NCBI RefSeq assembly: GCF_023091155.1
Contig: NZ_JAHWXK010000002.1
Span: forward strand, 124,001-188,000
Direction: 5' to 3'
DNA: 64,000 nt
Source of the DNA: Microbacterium sufflavum
GTDB taxonomy: Bacteria > Actinomycetota > Actinomycetes > Actinomycetales > Microbacteriaceae
Within the stretch, counting starts at the first letter, position 1. Each line of letters opens with the position of its first letter. Below the pieces are notes generated by a model. That model searched no databases. It worked only from the letters and a program-made list of their open reading frames with translations, and was not told the DNA's origin. This document shows, in pieces, positions 34,324-42,328 of this stretch. The position numbers and the translations under genes were made by a program.

Positions 34324-35363
34324 GCGCGCCTCACCCTCGGGTCGAGCTGACGGTAGATGAGGTCCGCGATGAGGTTCATCACGATGATGATCGTGGAGAA
34401 CACCACGAAGGTGCCCTGCAGGAGCGGAAGGTCGGGGCCGGAGATCGCCTCGAACGTGAGCTTGCCGAGGCCGGGCCAGGAGAACACCGTCTCCACGGTC
34501 ACGGCTCCCGCGATCAGGCCGCCGATGTGCATGAACACGAGGGTGACGGTGGGAAGCAGCGCGTTCGGCACGGCGTGGCGGCGGCGCACGAGGTCTTCGC
34601 GGAGGCCCTTGGCGCGTGCGGTGGTGAGGTAGTCGGCGCCCATCTCCTCCAGGAGCGAGCTGCGCATCACCATGAGGTACTGCGCGTACACCACGGCGAC
34701 CATCGTGATCACCGGCAGCACCATGTGCGAGATCACGTCGAGCACGATGCCCACCGGGTCGGTCGGCGGGTTGGGAGACACCATGCCGCCGGTGGGGAAC
34801 CAGTGCAGCGTGCCGCCGAAGATCATCAGCAGCAGCAGGGCCAGCCAGAACGTCGGCACCGACCAGAACACGAGCGAGGTGCCGGAGACGATGCGGTCGA
34901 AGGTGGAGCCGTGCTTCCACGCCGCCTTCTGGCCGAGCCACAGGCCGAGCGCGATCGCGATCACCGCCGCGGTCCCGGTGAGCAGGATCGTGTTCCAGAA
35001 GTACTGGCCGATCAGCTCGGACACCGACGTGCGGTACACGTAGCTCGTGCCGAAGTTGAGGGTGAAGACGTTGCCGAGGTAGTCGAAGAACTGCTGCCAC
35101 AGCGGCTTGTTCAGGCCGAGCTGCTCACGCAGCTGGTCGGCCTGCTCGGCGCTCATGCCGCGTTCGCGGGCGATCGAGGCGACCGGGTCGCCGGGCAGGA
35201 TCTTGAAGGCGAAGAATCCGAGGAGGATCACCATCGCGAGGCTGATGGCCGCGCCGCCGAGCTTGCCGAGGATGTACCGGAGGGCGCCGACGCCGGTCGG
35301 CTGCTCTTCGGCGGCCGCGCTCGTGGCGATGGCCGAGGTGGAGGGGGGTACCGCGTTGGACAT
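34320..35363 (-). CDS. Peptide ABC transporter permease (DppB/OppB type)
   Basis: The 347-aa membrane protein has LPGDPVASIARERGMSAEQ in the first periplasmic loop, six helices, and an EAA loop (TTARAKGLREDLVRRRHAVPN). The family C-terminus DLIYRQLDPRVR is present. An N-terminal extension of about 28 residues rich in Ala, Ser and Glu is longer than usual. AAGGAGA lies just before ATG 35363. Confidence 0.94.
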   Translation of the reverse strand: MSNAVPPSTSAIATSAAAEEQPTGVGALRYILGKLGGAAISLAMVILLGFFAFKILPGDPVASIARERGMSAEQADQLREQLGLNKPLWQQFFDYLGNVFTLNFGTSYVYRTSVSELIGQYFWNTILLTGTAAVIAIALGLWLGQKAAWKHGSTFDRIVSGTSLVFWSVPTFWLALLLLMIFGGTLHWFPTGGMVSPNPPTDPVGIVLDVISHMVLPVITMVAVVYAQYLMVMRSSLLEEMGADYLTTARAKGLREDLVRRRHAVPNALLPTVTLVFMHIGGLIAGAVTVETVFSWPGLGKLTFEAISGPDLPLLQGTFVVFSTIIIVMNLIADLIYRQLDPRVRRA

Positions 35364-35387
35364 GGGGGTCTCCTTGCTGCGGAGCCG

Positions 35388-35428
35388 GAGACGTCGCGGG
35401 GGCGGGCTGCCGCCGCCCGCGACGTCTC
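35388..35428 (-). terminator. Intra-operon hairpin between binding-protein and permease genes
   Basis: GAGACGTCGCGGG (35388-35400) pairs perfectly with CCCGCGACGTCTC (35416-35428). GGCGG and CCGCC inside extend it to 18 bp with one bulge. It fills the 72-nt gap directly after the binding-protein stop. Such hairpins usually cause partial termination or protect the upstream mRNA, so that binding protein outnumbers permease. Confidence 0.75.
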
Positions 35429-35435
35429 ACGGGGC

Positions 35436-37265
35436 TCATTCGACGTCGGCGATGTTGCGGCGTCGGATCAGGAAGAAGACCAGGGCGCCCACGACGATCA
35501 CTCCCACGACGACTCCGCCGATGATGAGGCCCGTGTTGGTGCCCGTGCCGCCGGCCGTCGCGCCCTCGACCGGCTCCACGGTCAGGTAGCCCCAGTAGCC
35601 GGCCTGGTTGGCGATGATGCCGCCGTCCTTGGGCTGCAGGGTGAACCCGGTGAAGCGGTCGGAGCGGTACGCCTCGAGCGAGTTGGCGTACCAGGTGGCG
35701 ACCTGCGCGGTGTCGGTGTAGTTCAGCGCGAGCATGTCGTGCACGATCTCCTGCCGCTTCTCCTCGTCGATCTCGGAGCGCTGCTGGGCGTACATCTCGT
35801 CGAACTCGGGGTTGCAGTAGCCGTCCTGCGTGGTGCCGCCGGTGCCGTCGGTCGCGGTCGGCAGGTTCATGCAGGTGTTGATGCCGAGCTGGTAGTCGGG
35901 GTCGGGGTTGACCGACCAGCCGCTGAAGTACAGGTCGTAGTCGCCGGACGTGGCCTTCGCGCTGATGGTGTCGGAGTCGGTGGACTCGACCGTGATCTCG
36001 ATGCCGATGTCCTTCATCCACGGCACGAAGAAGTCGGAGATGGACTGCTCGTTCGCGTCGTCGGCATCGATCAGCAGGCGCAGCGCGAGACGCTGCCCGT
36101 CCTTCTCGCGGATGCCGTCGGCCCCGGGCGTCCAGCCGGCCTCGTCGAGCTTCGCCTGCGCGGCCTCGGGGTCGAAGCCGACGACGTCGTCGTCCTCCGA
36201 CAGGTGCCACTTCGGGAAGGACGCGGGGATGAAGCTCGTCGCCAGCGTGCCCTCGCCGTCGAGCACCTTGTCGAGCAGGGTCGCGGTGTCGGTGCCGAGG
36301 CGGATGGCCTGGCGCACCTCGAGCTCCTTGAGCGCGGCGTTGCCGGTGCCGTAAGGGACGTTGTCGCGGGTCTGCTGGCCCACGTTGATGCTGATCGAGT
36401 GGTAGCGGCGGCCCTCACCGGAGTGGGTGGTGACGCCGTCGACGCCGTCGAGCGCCTCGAACTGGGTGGGGGTGAGACCGGTGACGAGGTCGACGTCGCC
36501 CGCCTTGAGGGCCTGCACCTGCGCGTCGGAGTTCGTGTAGTACACGTACTGGATCGCGTCGATCTTGGGGGCGCCGCGCCAGAAGTTCTCGTTCGCCTTC
36601 AGGGTGATGGACTGGTTGGCGGAGTAGCTGTCGAGCACGAACGGGCCGGAGCCGACGACCTCGGAGTCGTTGGCGAACGTGGTCGGGTCGTCGACCTTCT
36701 CCCAGATGTGCTTCGGCACGATCGGGATCTCGGAGCCGGGGTTCGGGGCCTGCGGGGTCTTCAGGGTGATGACGACGGTCTTGTCGTCGGGCGTCTCGAC
36801 CGTGTCGAAGTTCGACACCAGGTTGCCGTTGGCGGTGCCCAGCGCGGGCACCGTGAGCATCTGGTCGTACGTGTACTTCACGTCGGCGGAGGTGATCGGC
36901 TCGCCGTCGGACCACACCAGGTCGTCCTGCAGCGTGAAGGTCCAGGTCTGGCCCCCGTCGGTGGCCTCCCACGAGTCCGCCAGACCCTTGGTCGGGGAGC
37001 CGTCCTCGGCGTCGTTCTGCACGAGCGACTCGTACACGTACCGGATGATGTTGGTCGGCGTGAGGTAGATCGAGATGAACGGGTTGAACGTGTCGACGAA
37101 CCCGGACGTCGCGATGCGCAGCGTGGTGTCCGATGCGGGGGATTCGGTGGCGGCGCTCGCGGTCTGCGCCTGGGCGGCACCGACCGGCGCGGCGACGAGA
37201 AGCGCGGTCGCGATCGCGGCGGCGGTCAGACTTCGCACTGATTTCGAGCGGGGGGCAAGACGCAT
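35436..37265 (-). CDS. Peptide ABC transporter substrate-binding protein with C-terminal membrane anchor
   Basis: The 609-aa SBP_bac_5 family protein begins with a basic and hydrophobic Sec signal peptide (about residues 1-34, ending near GAAQAQTASA) without a lipobox cysteine. The body shows LRIATSGFVDTFNPF, VYESLVQND, WSDGEPITSADVKYTYD and the family's late LYFSGWSVNPDPDYQL segment. The C-terminus is a transmembrane helix (VGVIVVGALVFFLIRRR), followed by NIADVE. Anchoring by a tail helix in place of a lipid is unusual for this family. ATG 37265 follows GAAGGGAC. It is the first gene of the leftward transporter operon. Confidence 0.93.
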   Translation of the reverse strand: MRLAPRSKSVRSLTAAAIATALLVAAPVGAAQAQTASAATESPASDTTLRIATSGFVDTFNPFISIYLTPTNIIRYVYESLVQNDAEDGSPTKGLADSWEATDGGQTWTFTLQDDLVWSDGEPITSADVKYTYDQMLTVPALGTANGNLVSNFDTVETPDDKTVVITLKTPQAPNPGSEIPIVPKHIWEKVDDPTTFANDSEVVGSGPFVLDSYSANQSITLKANENFWRGAPKIDAIQYVYYTNSDAQVQALKAGDVDLVTGLTPTQFEALDGVDGVTTHSGEGRRYHSISINVGQQTRDNVPYGTGNAALKELEVRQAIRLGTDTATLLDKVLDGEGTLATSFIPASFPKWHLSEDDDVVGFDPEAAQAKLDEAGWTPGADGIREKDGQRLALRLLIDADDANEQSISDFFVPWMKDIGIEITVESTDSDTISAKATSGDYDLYFSGWSVNPDPDYQLGINTCMNLPTATDGTGGTTQDGYCNPEFDEMYAQQRSEIDEEKRQEIVHDMLALNYTDTAQVATWYANSLEAYRSDRFTGFTLQPKDGGIIANQAGYWGYLTVEPVEGATAGGTGTNTGLIIGGVVVGVIVVGALVFFLIRRRNIADVE

Positions 37266-37323
37266 GGAAGAAGTCCCTTCGGGCGCCGCCCGGATCCACG
37301 ATGAAGCCGGGTCGGTGGAGACC

Positions 37324-37352
37324 ATGCAAGCGGAAGTCGGGCCCGGGGTCAA
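37324..37352 (-). promoter_or_regulatory. Candidate promoter of the leftward peptide-uptake operon
   Basis: On the minus strand, TTGACC (37352-37347) and TTGCAT (37329-37324) are 17 nt apart. The -35 is good and the -10 weak. The start would be about 50 nt before the ATG. A CGTATC element lies 12 bp upstream of the -35. Confidence 0.45.
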
Positions 37353-37363
37353 GAGATTCGATG

Positions 37364-37553
37364 CGTATCGCGGAAGAAAAACTGCGGTCGTGGAGAAGAC
37401 CCCCCGGCGCCGTTCGGGTGTAACACGGCGGAAACACGGGGCTGCCAGGATGCGCACGTGCGGGAACCGCCGAGACGGCGTCGCATCGTCACCGTGGAGA
37501 TCCGGAACGTATCCTCGCCAGGGGTCCCGGGGCACGCGAACGGGAATCGTATC
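37364..37553 (+). repeat. Three copies of a CGTATC element between the M20 gene and the transporter operon
   Basis: CGTATC occurs at 37364-37369, 37508-37513 and 37548-37553, mostly preceded by purine-AA. All three have the same orientation and lie in the 289-nt gap 37266-37554. Two more copies lie in the M20/GNAT divergent gap. No other function is visible in the rest of this gap. Confidence 0.6.
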
Positions 37554-37554
37554 G

Positions 37555-38703
37555 TCAGTCCGCGGCGATCGTGAGCACGGCACGCAGGAGCGCGACCCGG
37601 TCGTGCAGGGAGGAGCGCAGGAAATGCTCGTCCACCGCGTGCGCGCCCCCGCCCCGTGGCCCGAAGCCGTCGACGGTCGGCAGCCCGAGCCCGCCCAGCA
37701 GGTTGGTGTCCCCGGCGCCCGCGGCCGGACGACCCTCGATGCGCTGACCGACACCGGCCGCCGCTTCGGAGATCTGCTCCAGCAGGGCGGCGTCCTGCGC
37801 GGAGGCCCGCCAGGCCGGCCGCGCGCTGAGCACCTCCGCCGTCACGGTCGCGCCCTCGCGCACCGGGTGCAGCGCGGCCAGGGCGTCGAGCACCTGGCGT
37901 TCGGTCACGGGATCCGTGAAGCGCAGGCCGATCTCCGCCGCCGCCTCCGCCGGCACCACGTTCGTGCGGGCTCCTCCGGCGATCGTGCCGACGTTGCACA
38001 GCACCGGACCGGGCAGGGCGGGATCCGCGACGATGCGTCGCACCGCGAGCAGCTGGTCGACGAGTTCGTCCACGGCCGAGATCCCGTGCTCCGGATCGAG
38101 GGCGGCGTGGGCGGCGCGCCCGGTGACCGAGAGGCGCACCCGCGCGCTGCCGCGACGGCCGACCTTGAGGGCGCCGTCGGGGTGCGGCGACTCGAAGCCG
38201 ATCGCCGCCGCGGCCCCGCGCGCGCGTGCCGCCAGCAGCGGCCCGGACACGGGGGAGCCGATCTCCTCGTCGCACACGAGCACCACCCGCACGGCCCGGC
38301 GCCGCTCGACCGCGAGCGGCTGGAGGGTGCGCAGAGCCTCGAGCATCACCGCGATCCCGGCCTTCATGTCGTAGGCGCCCGGTCCGCGGACGACGTCGCC
38401 GTCCTCCACCCAGGGCACCTCGCCGTCGAGGGCGCCGACGGGCCACACGGTGTCGGTGTGCCCGATGAACAGGAGCGGATCGCCCGTGCCCGGCACGTCG
38501 ATCACCAGGTCGGTCCCGGCGCTCGTGGGCTCGCGGCGGACGGTGCCGCCGATGGCCTCGAAGCGGGCGCTCAGGACGTCGGCGATGCGGGCGCTGGCGG
38601 CGGTGTCGCGGCTCGGCGACTCGATCGACACGAGCTCGCGCACGAGTGCGATGATGTCGTCAGAAGAGTGGTCCGCGTGCTGCGCCGCCGGAGAAGTGGT
38701 CAC
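37555..38703 (-). CDS. M20 family metallopeptidase (carboxypeptidase G2-like), candidate N-succinyl-L-amino acid desuccinylase
   Basis: The 382-aa di-zinc hydrolase has FIGHTDTVWP (first His), GPGAYDMKAGIAV (bridging Asp), VCDEEIGS (catalytic and metal Glu), a lid domain with GRAAHAALDPEHG, and the final His in GPRGGGAHAVDEH. It is divergent from a GNAT and an N-succinylamino acid racemase. In Geobacillus the same three families convert D- to L-amino acids, with the M20 enzyme removing the succinyl group. That role is inferred from context. Glutamate carboxypeptidase activity is an alternative. GTG 38703 is chosen because a promoter (TTGCAC, 17 nt, TACGGT) ends just before it. Confidence 0.85.
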   Translation of the reverse strand: MTTSPAAQHADHSSDDIIALVRELVSIESPSRDTAASARIADVLSARFEAIGGTVRREPTSAGTDLVIDVPGTGDPLLFIGHTDTVWPVGALDGEVPWVEDGDVVRGPGAYDMKAGIAVMLEALRTLQPLAVERRRAVRVVLVCDEEIGSPVSGPLLAARARGAAAAIGFESPHPDGALKVGRRGSARVRLSVTGRAAHAALDPEHGISAVDELVDQLLAVRRIVADPALPGPVLCNVGTIAGGARTNVVPAEAAAEIGLRFTDPVTERQVLDALAALHPVREGATVTAEVLSARPAWRASAQDAALLEQISEAAAGVGQRIEGRPAAGAGDTNLLGGLGLPTVDGFGPRGGGAHAVDEHFLRSSLHDRVALLRAVLTIAAD

Positions 38704-38795
38704 AGTTACGAACCGTATCTGCCTCTTGATCCCGGTGCAAGCCGCCGATAACATCGCTCAGAGCAGCAGGACTCTTCAATCTTAGGAAACGTATC
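38704..38795. promoter_or_regulatory. Overlapping divergent promoters of the M20 gene and the racemase operon, with two CGTATC elements
   Basis: The rightward promoter has TTGATC (38726-38731), a 17-nt spacer and TAACAT (38749-38754). The leftward promoter has TTGCAC (38740-38735), a 17-nt spacer and TACGGT (38717-38712). The two cores interleave. CGTATC at 38714-38719 overlaps the leftward -10, and CGTATC at 38790-38795 abuts the rightward GTG start and follows AGGAAA. The leftward mRNA would be nearly leaderless. Confidence 0.65.
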
Positions 38796-39578
38796 GTGCC
38801 TCATTTCTCCGTGGCCGCTGACGCGGGCATCGGCTACGGCTGTCGGGAGCTGACCCAGTACACCGAGTTTCGAGAGGCCGCGGCGCTGTACGCCAGGGTG
38901 TTCGCCTACACCGAGAGCGAGTACGCGCTGAACGCCAACCTGCTCACCGCGCTCGCCCGCAACGGCGGTTCGGCGATCGGGGCCTTCGCCGACGACGGCG
39001 CGCTCATCGGATTCGCCTACGGCTTCGCCGGGTGCGACACCGACGGCACGCTGTTCCACTACTCGCAGGCGGCCGCCGTCGAGGCCGCCCAGCAGGGCCG
39101 CGGCGTCGGTCAGGCCCTCAAGCTCGCGCAGCGCGCGGTCGCCCTCCGGTGGGGGCAGCGCACCATGCGCTGGACCTTCGACCCGCTGCTGGCGCGCAAC
39201 GCGCACTTCAACCTCAGCTCGCTCGGCGCCGTCGGCATCGCGTTCGAGCGCGACTACTACGCGCGCCCCGACACCGACCGGCTCGTGGTCTCGTGGGACC
39301 TCACCGCCGCCACGCCGTCTCCGCGTGCCACGCCGCCGTCCGCCCCGGCGCTCGGGCCGGACGACTGGGGTTGCGCGGTCGCCGCACCGGACGGCACCTG
39401 GATCGCGATCCCCGTGCACCCCGGCCGCCTGAGCCCGGCCGAGCGCGAGGCGCTGCGCCGCGACCTCGAGCGCAGCGTGACCGGGGTGTTCCACCGCGGG
39501 GAGGTCCTGGTGGCGGCGACGCGCCTCGACGATCAGACGGCGGTCTACCGCGCGACACCAGGGGAGGGCCCGGCATGA
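38796..39578 (+). CDS. GNAT-superfamily acyltransferase, candidate D-amino acid N-succinyltransferase
   Basis: The 260-aa protein belongs to the predicted-GNAT group linked to N-succinylamino acid racemases: a GNAT core with GRGVGQALKLAQRAVAL at about residue 100, then WTFDPLLARNAHFNLSSLGA and DYYARPDTDRLVVSWDL, both typical of that group. In the known three-enzyme pathway this enzyme succinylates the D-amino acid with succinyl-CoA. The gene leads the rightward operon and is followed within 1.5 kb by the racemase. The substrate is inferred from context. GTG 38796 follows TAGGAAAC. Confidence 0.82.
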   Translation: MPHFSVAADAGIGYGCRELTQYTEFREAAALYARVFAYTESEYALNANLLTALARNGGSAIGAFADDGALIGFAYGFAGCDTDGTLFHYSQAAAVEAAQQGRGVGQALKLAQRAVALRWGQRTMRWTFDPLLARNAHFNLSSLGAVGIAFERDYYARPDTDRLVVSWDLTAATPSPRATPPSAPALGPDDWGCAVAAPDGTWIAIPVHPGRLSPAEREALRRDLERSVTGVFHRGEVLVAATRLDDQTAVYRATPGEGPA

Positions 39579-40261
39579 GCGACCACCACCACGAGGACCG
39601 CGACCTCGTCTCACCGCGAGACCGCTTCGGCGAGCGCATCCGCACCAACCAGTCGGCCGAGAGCATCCAGGCGCGCATCATCGAGACCGAGCAGCGCACC
39701 CTCGCGCAGACGTTCGAGGAGCTCAGCCGCTCGGCGCAGGTGCCGCAGGCGGCCGCGCTCCTGCTCGGCGCCCGCCGTCGCTACGTCGCGGGCGAGGGCA
39801 AGGCCGCCGCGTACGCGCAGCTCCTCACCGCCGATCTCTCCGCCACGCTGTCCAACGTGTTCCTCGTGGACGGGCACGCACTGCAGCCGCTCACCGTGCT
39901 GACCGATGTGCGTGCCTCCGACGTGCTGATCGCGTTCTCCCTGCGGCGCTACCGCGAGGAGACCGTGCGGCTCGGACGGCTGTTCCACGAGGCGGGCGGA
40001 CAGCTCGTCGTGATCACCGACAGCGAGGACGCGCCGCTGGCACCGATCGCCACGTCGCTCATCCGCGTGCGCACCGGGTCGGCGTCGTACGCCGACTCGC
40101 CGACCCCGGTCGCGGCGGTCTGCCACCTGCTCAGCGCCCTGACCACGGCGAGCGCGAAGGGTGCGCGTCGCCGCCTGGCCGAGCGCGACCGGCTCGTGGC
40201 CCGCCTCGGCCTCTACGGCCCGGAGCAGCCGCGGCCGCGCAGCGAGGAGGGCGGCGCGTGA
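39575..40261 (+). CDS. SIS-domain protein, RpiR-like but without an evident HTH
   Basis: The 228-aa protein has a linker helix region (SAESIQARIIETEQRTLAQTFEEL) as found between the HTH and SIS parts of RpiR/MurR regulators. A SIS domain follows (about residues 65-190) with VAGEGKAAAYAQLL, VLIAFSLRRYREETV and LVVITDSEDAPL. The usual N-terminal HTH of about 75 residues is missing: only about 35 residues precede the linker. SIS domains bind phosphosugars such as MurNAc-6-phosphate. It could be a ligand sensor, a degenerate regulator or an isomerase. It overlaps both neighbours (ATGA and GTGA). Confidence 0.8.
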   Translation: MSDHHHEDRDLVSPRDRFGERIRTNQSAESIQARIIETEQRTLAQTFEELSRSAQVPQAAALLLGARRRYVAGEGKAAAYAQLLTADLSATLSNVFLVDGHALQPLTVLTDVRASDVLIAFSLRRYREETVRLGRLFHEAGGQLVVITDSEDAPLAPIATSLIRVRTGSASYADSPTPVAAVCHLLSALTTASAKGARRRLAERDRLVARLGLYGPEQPRPRSEEGGA

Positions 40262-41406
40262 AGATCGACCGCATCCGCCTGTTCACGCTGCGCCAGCCGC
40301 TGCGGCACAGCTTCGAGACCAGCTCGCACCGCAAGTCCGGCATCGAGCACATCCTCGTCGAGGTCACCGACGCGGACGGGCGCACCGGCTGGGGGGAGAT
40401 CGCGTCCCCGAGCGACCCCTACTTCGGCGCGGAGACCACGGTGACCGCGTGGGAGATCGCCACGCGGTACCTGGTCCCCGCCCTGCTCGGAGCGACGGGC
40501 GACGACCCGGCCGACCTGGAGTCGACGTGGTCGCGCGTGCGCGGACACGAGTTCGCGAAGGCGGGATTCTCCGGCGCGGTGTGGGACCTGTACGCCCGCA
40601 CGCACGGCATCGCGCTCGCCGCGGCGCTCGGCGGCACCAGGGACGAGGTGGTCGCGGGGGTCTCGCTCGGCATCGAACCGTCGATCGACGAGCTCCTCGC
40701 GCAGGTCGAGCTGCAGCGCGCGGCCGGCTACCCGCGGGTCAAGCTCAAGATCGCGCCGGGGTGGGACGTGGAGCCCGTGCGGGCCGTGCGCGCCGCCCAC
40801 CCCGACCTCGACCTCCACGTCGACGCCAACGGCGCCTACCCCGACGACGACGAGGCGGCCGCGGTGTTCGCGCGCCTCGACCGCGAGGGGCTCACCATGA
40901 TCGAGCAGCCGTTCGGCCCCCACGAACTGGTGGCCCACGCGGAGCTGCAGGCGCGCCTCGACACGGACGTGTGCCTGGACGAGTCGGTCGTGGCGCTCGG
41001 CGACCTGCGCGCCATGATCCGTCTGGGCGCCGGGCGCATCCTCAACATCAAGGTCTCGCGGATGGGCGGGCTCGGGGTGGCACGCGCCGCGCACGACATC
41101 GCGCTCGACGCCGGCATCCCCGTGTGGTGCGGTGGCATGCACGAGTTCGGCGTCGGCAGGGCCGCGAACGTCGCGGTGTCGTCGTTGCCCGGCTTCCTGC
41201 TGCCCTCCGACGTGTCCGGATCGGACAAGTACTACGAGAGCGACATCATCGAGCCGCCCGTCACCGCTCAGGCGGGACGTGTGCGGGTGCCGACCGGCCC
41301 CGGGCTGGGCCATGAGGTGCGGGTGGCGCGCATCGAGCGCGACGCCGCGCGGGTGTACGACTCCGCGGCGTCCGACGTGCGCGACACCGCCCTCACGCTC
41401 GGCTGA
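40258..41406 (+). CDS. N-succinylamino acid racemase / o-succinylbenzoate synthase family enzyme (enolase superfamily)
   Basis: The 382-aa protein has the catalytic KxK in VKLKIAPGWDVEP (about residues 161-163), metal ligands in HVDANGAY, MIEQPF and CLDES, and the second catalytic Lys in LNIKVSRMGG. Subfamily marks IPVWCGGMHEFGVGRAANVA and VPTGPGLG match the NSAR/OSBS group closely and not the Ala-Glu dipeptide epimerases. There is no menaquinone gene around it, and a GNAT and M20 hydrolase are next to it. Racemisation of N-succinyl-D-amino acids is therefore more likely than OSBS activity. The promiscuity of the family means both are possible. Confidence 0.92.
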   Translation: MKIDRIRLFTLRQPLRHSFETSSHRKSGIEHILVEVTDADGRTGWGEIASPSDPYFGAETTVTAWEIATRYLVPALLGATGDDPADLESTWSRVRGHEFAKAGFSGAVWDLYARTHGIALAAALGGTRDEVVAGVSLGIEPSIDELLAQVELQRAAGYPRVKLKIAPGWDVEPVRAVRAAHPDLDLHVDANGAYPDDDEAAAVFARLDREGLTMIEQPFGPHELVAHAELQARLDTDVCLDESVVALGDLRAMIRLGAGRILNIKVSRMGGLGVARAAHDIALDAGIPVWCGGMHEFGVGRAANVAVSSLPGFLLPSDVSGSDKYYESDIIEPPVTAQAGRVRVPTGPGLGHEVRVARIERDAARVYDSAASDVRDTALTLG

Positions 41407-41436
41407 CGGCCCCGGACCGCTGCGAGGAGTGGACCC

Positions 41437-42327
41437 ATGCGCGCACTGCTGCTGTACCGGCTGGAGCTGTCCCCGGACACCGACCCCGCGGACGCCGTCG
41501 TCGAGGTGGACCCCGCGACCCCGATCATCCGCGCCACCGACCTGGGGGTGACCCGCGGGGACGGCGTGTTCGAGACCGCGGTCGTGCGCCACGGCGTGCC
41601 CCAGGCGCTGGAGGCGCACCTGCACCGGCTGGAACGGTCGGCTGCGCTGCTCGAGCTGCCGGCGCCGTCGCTCGACCGCTGGCGCGCGGCTGTGCGCAGG
41701 GCGGCCACGGAGGTGTCGCGACCCGGCGTGCTGCGCGACGGTGAGATCGCCTCGATCAAGTTCGCCATGACCCGCGGGGACGAGCTCGACCACGCGGGAC
41801 CCACCGGCTGGGTGCTCGGCTTCGCGGGCACCGACCCCTCGACCGTGCGCGCCGCGGGGGTCACCGCGGTGGTGCTCGACCGCGGGTACCGGCACGACGT
41901 GATGCACACGGCGCCCTGGCTGCTGCAGGGCGCGAAGTCGCTCGCCTACGCGGTCAACCAGGCGGCGCTGCGGGAGGCCGCACGCCGTGGTGCGGACGAC
42001 GTGGTGTTCGTCAGCGCAGACGGGTTCGTGCTGGAGGGCCCGCGGTCGACCCTGATCGCCCGCATCGACGACACCCTGGTCACCCCGCCGCCGGAGTTCG
42101 GCGTGCTGCCGGGCACCACCCAGGGGGATGTGTTCGCGGGGCTCGCCGACCGCCGCACCGCGATCGTGCCCGTGACGCGGGAGGATCTGCGGCGGGCGGA
42201 TGCCCTGTGGCTGTGCTCCAGCACACGCGGTGCAGTGCCGGTGCGCGCCCTCGACGGCGCGGCCCTGGCGATCGACCATGAGCTCACCGCGCGGATGAAC
42301 GCGGTGCTGGATGCACGGGAGGACTGA
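41437..42327 (+). CDS. Class IV PLP-dependent aminotransferase (D-amino acid aminotransferase / aminodeoxychorismate lyase type)
   Basis: The 296-aa protein shows the fold-type IV pattern: TRGDGVFETAVV near residue 38, the PLP Lys in LLQGAKSLAYAVNQAA, DDVVFVSADGFVLEGPRSTL, and the phosphate loop LPGTTQGDVFAG. Members include D-amino acid transaminase, branched-chain transaminase and ADC lyase, and sequence alone does not choose. Its position between the racemase and a D-residue-tolerant M19 dipeptidase makes a D-amino acid transaminase plausible. GAGGAG lies upstream of ATG 41437. Confidence 0.88.
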   Translation: MRALLLYRLELSPDTDPADAVVEVDPATPIIRATDLGVTRGDGVFETAVVRHGVPQALEAHLHRLERSAALLELPAPSLDRWRAAVRRAATEVSRPGVLRDGEIASIKFAMTRGDELDHAGPTGWVLGFAGTDPSTVRAAGVTAVVLDRGYRHDVMHTAPWLLQGAKSLAYAVNQAALREAARRGADDVVFVSADGFVLEGPRSTLIARIDDTLVTPPPEFGVLPGTTQGDVFAGLADRRTAIVPVTREDLRRADALWLCSSTRGAVPVRALDGAALAIDHELTARMNAVLDARED

Positions 42328-42328
42328 C

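Noticed and set aside
40258..41406. L-Ala-D/L-Glu dipeptide epimerase
   Set aside because: The motifs IPVWCGGM and VPTGPGLG and the GNAT and M20 neighbours match the NSAR/OSBS branch better, although murein context would suit an epimerase.
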